DNA of 17,547 bases from DATKDU01 sp035512595 (GTDB lineage: Bacteria; Planctomycetota; Planctomycetia; Pirellulales; Pirellulaceae), in contig DATKDU010000460.1 in assembly GCA_035512595.1 (NCBI GenBank), forward strand, positions 1-17,547. The letters are read 5' to 3'. Of the stretch, positions 12,856-17,547 are shown one piece after another (the first letter of the stretch is position 1; every line of letters begins with the position of its first letter). A model generated the notes under the pieces. It was not told where the DNA came from. It made no database searches and was given only the letters and a program-made list of their open reading frames with translations. The position numbers were made by a program, and so were the translations under genes.

Positions 12856-14373
12856 CTAACCTCTTCCGATCCGGCCACGCAAAATCGACGACTGAAGCAT
12901 CCAGAGCGCGGCTCCGGACAAGAGTGGTACGCCCAGGAGCAGCCAAAGGTTCGGTCGCACAGCAGCCGCAGTTTTCAGGGCTTTTGCCGGAGCGGCACCG
13001 GGGTTGATCGATGCCACGCTCGTGCCGGCGGTGTTCGGCTGGACTGCCGAGGCTTGGGCGGCCGGCACTGCCGCGGATTCTTCCGACTCATCGGCTTGGG
13101 GCTGCGGGATGGGGGCCTGGAATGTCGCCGGCACGGCGTCCGCCGCGGTCGAAACGAACTGCGGCGCATTGCGGCGGGGGTTGTCGTTGCCCGTGGCCTT
13201 CTCTGCGGCCTTCTCTGCGGCGGCGGGAGGAGCCAGCGACGGGAAGAACGAATGTGCCCGCTTGACCGCCTGCGGGTCAATCTTCTCGCACTCGGCAATC
13301 AGCGCTTTCGCTCTCGGCAGCGGGCAGGCCCGCAGGTAGTTGACGACCGGCACGCGGACCCAGCTCGATTTTTCGTCGGCCGTCTTGTACAGCTCAAGCA
13401 GCTTGTCGATCGCGGTCCAGTCTTCCCACCGCGCCAGGTCGGGAATGACCAGGTCGGCCAATTGGGGACGCTCCAACACTCCCCGCAGCGGGCCGACGAC
13501 GTGCTTCGGCTGGAGCGTCACTTCTTCGGCCGCGTGCATTCGCAGCGCCATGATGGCCGCATACGTATCCGAGTAATCGCAGTCCTGGTTGCGCAAAAAC
13601 CGCTCCTCGATCATCGGCAAGCCGCTTTCGCCGCGGATCGACAAGTAACAGAAAATGATCATGTCCAGTCCGCGCCGGTCTTGGCGATCGGCCGACTGCA
13701 TCAGCGCTTCGAGATATGGAACATCCTTGTCGTCGCCGACGATGCCGAGCATGACGAAGTACAGCCGCCGCCGCGTCGCCGGGATGCCTGGATTGTCGAT
13801 GCGGGCGACGATCTCGTCGTGATCCAAATCGTCCTTGAGCGAGCGGACGGCGGCATAGGGCGCTTTGGCAAATTCATCGTACGCATCGCGGGCCAGATCG
13901 GACTCCTCATCCTCCAGGTAGTCGAGCACGAACCGGTACCTCTCGACCCCTTCCTGGGGAAGCTGCACCAGCTTCGCCAGGTAGTCCAAGACCCGCTCGG
14001 ACACGCCGTGCGGCTTGGACCACATCATCTTCGGCTGGGCGATGCCCATGATCAAAAACAGGCTCCCAGGCTGGCCGCTGCCGAGATAAAGGGTCTCCAG
14101 CTTGCCGCCGGTTCGCACGAGCGCGTCCCCTTTGAGCACGCGGACGATCTCGAACGGCGATGGCAAGAGTTCGGTGGAGGGCACATTGCCGGCCTGCGCG
14201 CCCGGCGCCAAGAGACGGGCGACGACGACGGCGTCCATCACCGCCATCTCGTCGCTGAAGGTCGTTCCCGTCGGCTCACAACCAGGACAGGCTTCGGCCA
14301 GCCGCGTCCATCCATTGGTTCCAGCCAGAACGGCGGCCGCCGCCAGCATCCATGTGCCAAAGTGCCCGTTCAT
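12856..14373 (-). CDS. Secreted HEAT-like protein with CPGC N-terminus and C-terminal anchor
   Basis: The product is a 505-residue protein with a signal peptide (about 1-28), then ACPGCEPTGTTFSDEMAVMDAVVVARL, an E/D-rich alpha-helical body (about 140-380, e.g. RRRLYFVMLGIVGDDKDVPYLEALM and TYAAIMALRMHA) that looks like HEAT-type repeats, a Pro/Ala-rich linker (about 385-470) and a hydrophobic stretch near the C-terminus (PNLWLLLGVPLLSGAALWML) followed by Arg, a likely membrane anchor. It is a close paralogue of the gene upstream (14456-15637). Near the end of the shared region both have DLVIPDLARWEDWTAIDKL and WVRVPVVNYLR. The linker and anchor are unique to this copy. CPxC right after the signal peptide suggests a disulfide or metal site; a lipoprotein is unlikely, as the -3 to -1 residues do not form a good lipobox. 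Function unknown. Confidence 0.82.
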   Translation of the reverse strand: MNGHFGTWMLAAAAVLAGTNGWTRLAEACPGCEPTGTTFSDEMAVMDAVVVARLLAPGAQAGNVPSTELLPSPFEIVRVLKGDALVRTGGKLETLYLGSGQPGSLFLIMGIAQPKMMWSKPHGVSERVLDYLAKLVQLPQEGVERYRFVLDYLEDEESDLARDAYDEFAKAPYAAVRSLKDDLDHDEIVARIDNPGIPATRRRLYFVMLGIVGDDKDVPYLEALMQSADRQDRRGLDMIIFCYLSIRGESGLPMIEERFLRNQDCDYSDTYAAIMALRMHAAEEVTLQPKHVVGPLRGVLERPQLADLVIPDLARWEDWTAIDKLLELYKTADEKSSWVRVPVVNYLRACPLPRAKALIAECEKIDPQAVKRAHSFFPSLAPPAAAEKAAEKATGNDNPRRNAPQFVSTAADAVPATFQAPIPQPQADESEESAAVPAAQASAVQPNTAGTSVASINPGAAPAKALKTAAAVRPNLWLLLGVPLLSGAALWMLQSSILRGRIGRG

Positions 14374-14455
14374 TCTTGTCGATCCTCAGGTAAAGCTTCC
14401 ATGATGCCGCCCCGCACTTCCACCCGCGGGCAGCGAGCAACCCATCCGTCAGGCG

Positions 14456-15637
14456 TCACATGGCGTTGGCTGCCGCGGGAGCAGGAGCGGCGGCAGCGGC
14501 CGGCGTGGGGAAAAACGTATTGGCCCGTTTGACCGATTGCGGGTCGATCTTCTCGCATTCCTTGAGCAGTTCCTTGGCCTTGGGGAGCGGGCAAACGCGC
14601 AAGTAGTTGACCACGGGCACGCGCACCCAACTCGTCTTTTCATCCGCGTTCTTGTACAGCTCAAACAGCTTGTCGATCGCGGTCCAGTCCTCCCATCGCG
14701 CCAGGTCCGGAATCACCAGATCGGCCAACTCCGGCCGATCGAGCATCAGCCGCAGCGACGCCACGACCCGCTGCTTCTCGATCACTCCGCCTTCCGTGGC
14801 GTGAAACCGCAACGCCATGATCGCTGCATAGGTGTCCGCATAGTCCGACTTCTTGTTCTTGAGTAACGTCTCTTCGATCATGGGCAATCCGTCCTCACCC
14901 TTGAGGGTCAGGTAGCAGCCGATCATCGAATCCAGACCCTGCCGCTGCTTGCGATCGGTCGAGGTGATCATCTCCTCCAGCATCGGCAGGTCCTTTTCGT
15001 CGCCGCAAATGCCGAGCATCACAAAGTACAGCCGGCGGCGGCTGGCCGGGATGTCGGGATTTTTGATCCACTCGATCAACTGGGCGTGGTTCATGTGCTC
15101 CTTGATCGACTTGACCGCGTCGTAGGAGGCCTTGGCGAACTCGTCGTAGGCATCTCGGGCGAGCATCTCGTCTTCGTCCTCCAGGTGGTTCTGAAAGAAG
15201 ACGTACCGCTCGACCCCGTCCTTGGGGAGCTTGACGATCTCGGCGAGATACTTTTGCGCCCGATCGGAAAGCGGCAGAGGCGTAGACCACATCACCTGGG
15301 GAGGATCGATCCCCATGATCAGGAACGCCTTCCCCTTGGTTCCGTCGCCAAAGTAAAGCGTATCGATCGACTGCTTCGGTTTTACGAGCCCTTCCCCCTT
15401 GAGAATCTTGACCACTTCAAAACGAGCCTTGGGAAGCTCGTCGCCGGCGGCCCCGGCACTGGCTGGCGGGGGTGCTTCGACAAGCCGGGCAATGGCGACG
15501 ACGTCCATCGACGTCATTTCCTCGGTGAACGTCAGCGCAGTCGCGGAACAGAAGGGGCAGGCGGCGGCAACGGCCATCCAACCCGCCAGCACGAGCCCCA
15601 GCGCCATGACGGTCCCAGCTCCAGTTCTGTGATTCAT
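14456..15637 (-). CDS. Secreted HEAT-like protein with CPFC N-terminus
   Basis: The product is a 393-residue protein: signal peptide (MNHRTGAGTVMALGLVLAGW and on to AAA), then CPFCSATALTFTEEM (CPFC 27-30) and SMDVVAIARLV, a beta-like segment (FEVVKILKGEGLV) and a long helical part with HEAT-like features ending in a short Ala/Pro tail. The frame is open seven codons upstream from TTG 15658, but ATG 15637 starts a normal signal peptide, so I use it. The FEVVKILKG and TLYFGDG segments look like a small beta domain as in planctomycete proteins that begin ACPFC and then have T-x-x-E-E; I know no biochemical function for them. It is the first gene of a leftward unit, and the paralogue follows after 82 bases. 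It has no C-terminal anchor, so it is probably soluble or held by partners. Confidence 0.82.
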   Translation of the reverse strand: MNHRTGAGTVMALGLVLAGWMAVAAACPFCSATALTFTEEMTSMDVVAIARLVEAPPPASAGAAGDELPKARFEVVKILKGEGLVKPKQSIDTLYFGDGTKGKAFLIMGIDPPQVMWSTPLPLSDRAQKYLAEIVKLPKDGVERYVFFQNHLEDEDEMLARDAYDEFAKASYDAVKSIKEHMNHAQLIEWIKNPDIPASRRRLYFVMLGICGDEKDLPMLEEMITSTDRKQRQGLDSMIGCYLTLKGEDGLPMIEETLLKNKKSDYADTYAAIMALRFHATEGGVIEKQRVVASLRLMLDRPELADLVIPDLARWEDWTAIDKLFELYKNADEKTSWVRVPVVNYLRVCPLPKAKELLKECEKIDPQSVKRANTFFPTPAAAAAPAPAAANAM

Positions 15638-15917
15638 CGCCCAACCCTTTTCTGCCAAACAACTTGTGGTTGCCGGGGCGCATTCCGAAGCGCCGCCTAG
15701 GAAGACTCACCCAACACTGATTGTAGGCCAAAGTCTATCTCACTGCCACATGACTCGTGGCCGTCTCGAGGGCAGTCGATTCGGGCCGACAACCCTTCCC
15801 TTGGCAAAGGGCCTGGACCCGAAACGACACGCGAAGGTGTGCTTTTCGCCGCGGGAACAACTAAGATGGAAGTTCTATTTCCCGATGCCTCCCCGCTGCC
15901 CGAATCGCGAGTGAGCT
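15638..15917. other. 280-base divergent intergenic region
   Basis: This lies between the leftward HEAT-like gene and the rightward propeller gene. I see one candidate leftward promoter and nothing else convincing; the +strand start has only a weak GAG ribosome site (GTGAGCT) and no clear promoter. Confidence 0.5.
15720..15748 (-). promoter_or_regulatory. Candidate promoter for the leftward HEAT-like operon
   Basis: On the minus strand a -10-like TACAAT (plus-strand 15720-15725) is preceded after 17 bases by TGGCAG, a poor -35. Its start would leave a leader of about 75 bases before ATG 15637. The -10 is good, the -35 weak. Confidence 0.35.
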
Positions 15918-17432
15918 ATGTCTTTTCGCCTGACTGTTTTGGCTGTGCTGCTCCTGCTTCCCGCCCTGGCCCTGGCCCAGGTCAGTCCCACCGGCCTGTT
16001 ATCGGAAGAAGGGGCGCGGCGGGCAGGCCTCGAGCGGATGTGGTTTACGCAGCTCGAACTCGATTCGGCGCGCGGCGGCGTCGCTGGCGTGACGCAGCAC
16101 GTCAGTGCCACGCTGAAGCACACGATCTACGAGATCGTGCTCGACGGCCGCAGCTACCGCTTCTCGGAACACGAGCTGGATGCGTTCGGCAACGAGGTGG
16201 GTCCGGAAGGCGCCAAGCAGCGGGCCGAAGAAAAGCTGGCCGACATCACGCAGAAGCTTACCGAACTCAACGGCGGAATGCCGCCGGCCGCCGATCAACT
16301 TCCCCAGATCGTCGAGCACGTCGTGCCGCAGATTACGCTCTACGCCACGTCGCAGCGCGGCGTCGTACACGCGGTCGATGCGGAAACCGGCAAAACGCTG
16401 TGGACGACCGGCATTGGCAGCCCGAACCTGGTCACGAGCGTGGCCGGCGCCAGCGATCACTATGTGGCGGTACTCAACGGCTCGACCATTTACTGCCTGC
16501 ACACCGGAGATGGAGCGCTGGCCTGGAAGCGGATGGTGGTAGGCGCGCCGTTGACCGGACCGGCCGTTTCGGACGACCTAGTCTTCGTCGTGGTCGCCAA
16601 CGGCAATATGGAATCGTACCGCGTCGATGATCCGCGCATTCCAGCGCCCGTGTTTCGATCATTTGGCCGCCCCACCTCCGAGCCGCTCGTTTTCAAGCGC
16701 AGCGTCGCCTGGAGCACCGACCGCGGCCATGTCTACGTCGGCCAATCGTTTGACGGGGCCATGCTGTTTCGCCTCGAGGCCAAGGACCGGATCGACTCGG
16801 CCCCGGCGTTTCTTCCGCCGGACAAGATCATCGCCACTTCCTTGGACGGCTATATCTACGCCTTTCACGAATCGCTGGGGGGCATCCTGTGGCGATTCAG
16901 CACCGGAGAACCGATCGTCCATCAGCCCGTCTGCCTGAACGACACGGTCTACGCGATTACGCAGGCCGGCGGCTTGTATGCCATCGATCCCGACGGAATG
17001 GAAAAATGGGTCACCGGCGGCATTCGCGGCTTCATCTCGGGCAATGCCGACCGGCTCTACTGCACCGATATTGCGGGCAACATTGTCGTGCTCGATGCGG
17101 CGTCCGGTTCGCGGCTGGCTTCGATCATTGCCCCTTCGCTCAACCTGCGGATGATCAACCAGGAGACCGATCGGCTGATCGTCGGCACCAAGAGCGGCAT
17201 GCTCCAGTGCTTCCGGGAAATCGCCAGGCCGTGGCCGGAGGCCCGCATTTTGCGTCAGCCTCCGCTGCCGCGCGTCAAGGAGGACAAGCCGACGAAGGGG
17301 AAGCAGAACGGGGATACGACAATCCCGGATGCTGATCCGTTCGGCGCACCGGCGGCAGATCCCTTTGGCGGCACTGCTCCCCCCGCGGGCGCTGCTCCGG
17401 CCGGGGACGATCCGTTTAGCGCCAAACCCTAG
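15918..17432 (+). CDS. Exported PQQ-like beta-propeller protein (BamB-like)
   Basis: The product is a 504-residue protein with a clear signal peptide cut after ALALA (about residue 20). A helical N-terminal part (about 25-125) precedes a PQQ-like beta-propeller. Visible blades include GVVHAVDAETGKTLWTTGIG, STIYCLHTGDGALAWKR, GYIYAFHESLGGILWRFSTG, GLYAIDPDGMEKWVTGG and GNIVVLDAASGSRL, each with the A-x-D/G-x-x-W pattern of this fold. The last 70 residues are disordered, Pro/Ala-rich, with repeated ADPFG/DDPFS motifs that I have seen as a frequent ending of planctomycete secreted proteins. No PQQ dehydrogenase active-site residues are evident, so a structural or binding role such as outer-membrane protein assembly (BamB) is possible, but the name is by fold only. 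The ATG has a weak GTGAG upstream. Confidence 0.82.
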   Translation: MSFRLTVLAVLLLLPALALAQVSPTGLLSEEGARRAGLERMWFTQLELDSARGGVAGVTQHVSATLKHTIYEIVLDGRSYRFSEHELDAFGNEVGPEGAKQRAEEKLADITQKLTELNGGMPPAADQLPQIVEHVVPQITLYATSQRGVVHAVDAETGKTLWTTGIGSPNLVTSVAGASDHYVAVLNGSTIYCLHTGDGALAWKRMVVGAPLTGPAVSDDLVFVVVANGNMESYRVDDPRIPAPVFRSFGRPTSEPLVFKRSVAWSTDRGHVYVGQSFDGAMLFRLEAKDRIDSAPAFLPPDKIIATSLDGYIYAFHESLGGILWRFSTGEPIVHQPVCLNDTVYAITQAGGLYAIDPDGMEKWVTGGIRGFISGNADRLYCTDIAGNIVVLDAASGSRLASIIAPSLNLRMINQETDRLIVGTKSGMLQCFREIARPWPEARILRQPPLPRVKEDKPTKGKQNGDTTIPDADPFGAPAADPFGGTAPPAGAAPAGDDPFSAKP

Positions 17433-17547
17433 GTCTGTGAACGGCCGTTTGGGATTATTTGCAGCGATTCGTCCGATTATCGAGGATTCCTGCTAGGTAA
17501 TCGCCCCCCTATCGGCTAACCTGATGGGGTGTTCACATTGCCGAGCC

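Noticed and set aside
13054..14532. Long plus-strand open frame (492 residues) opposite the HEAT-like genes
   Set aside because: It is exactly antisense to a signal-peptide-bearing gene with a clear paralogue; its translation is Arg/His-rich with no domain, as expected for GC-rich shadows.
17433..17547. Terminator or gene start after the propeller gene
   Set aside because: AACGGCCGTT and a weak CCCC..GGGG pairing are present, but no convincing stem with U-run and no start with a ribosome site before the window ends.

Overview
The window looks like chromosomal DNA of a GC-rich planctomycete, probably order Pirellulales. The signs are prepilin-like proteins followed by a giant secretion-type protein, paired secreted proteins starting ACPxC after the signal peptide, a DPFG-rich tail on a PQQ-type propeller protein, and intergenic space filled with palindromic and heptanucleotide repeats. 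Taxonomy is inferred from gene style; no marker gene is present.

Region 1 (1-9395, + strand): the last 21 codons of an upstream gene, a 299-base spacer made largely of inverted repeats, then four co-directional genes. Three encode proteins with type IV prepilin N-termini (GspG-like, GspH/FimT-like, PilV/GspI-like). The fourth encodes a 1781-residue protein with the hallmarks of the minor pseudopilin GspK, about five times the usual length. Together they look like the pseudopilus part of a type II secretion or type IV pilus-like machine; no ATPase, platform protein, secretin or prepilin peptidase lies in the window. Repeats invade this operon. The signal leaders of genes 2 and 3 are partly or wholly encoded by repeat DNA, and the same composite module (heptad array plus a long hairpin) sits at the stop codons of genes 3 and 4.

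Region 2 (9396-11664): a repeat-rich spacer, then a leftward XRE-type HTH regulator whose stop codon lies at the edge of a palindromic repeat. A 444-base divergent region follows, with a near-consensus sigma70 promoter. It reads into a DksA/TraR-type zinc-finger protein and signal peptidase II (lspA).

Region 3 (11665-12129): no intact gene. It holds a long imperfect inverted repeat just after lspA and a frameshifted, truncated remnant of what looks like an ISNCY-type transposase on the minus strand.

Region 4 (12130-15637, - strand): a three-gene unit transcribed leftward. Two tandem paralogues encode secreted HEAT-like proteins with ACPFC/ACPGC mature N-termini, the second with an added C-terminal membrane anchor. 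A three-helix membrane protein with a DUF3299-like domain follows three bases downstream.

Region 5 (15638-17547): a divergent spacer and a rightward gene for an exported PQQ-like beta-propeller protein with a proline/DPFG-rich tail, then 115 bases without a gene.

The least ordinary aspect is the coupling of repeat families to gene ends. Repeats supply the leaders of two prepilins, lie at or in the stop codons of three genes, and form two diverged hairpin copies whose arms carry matching compensatory changes.
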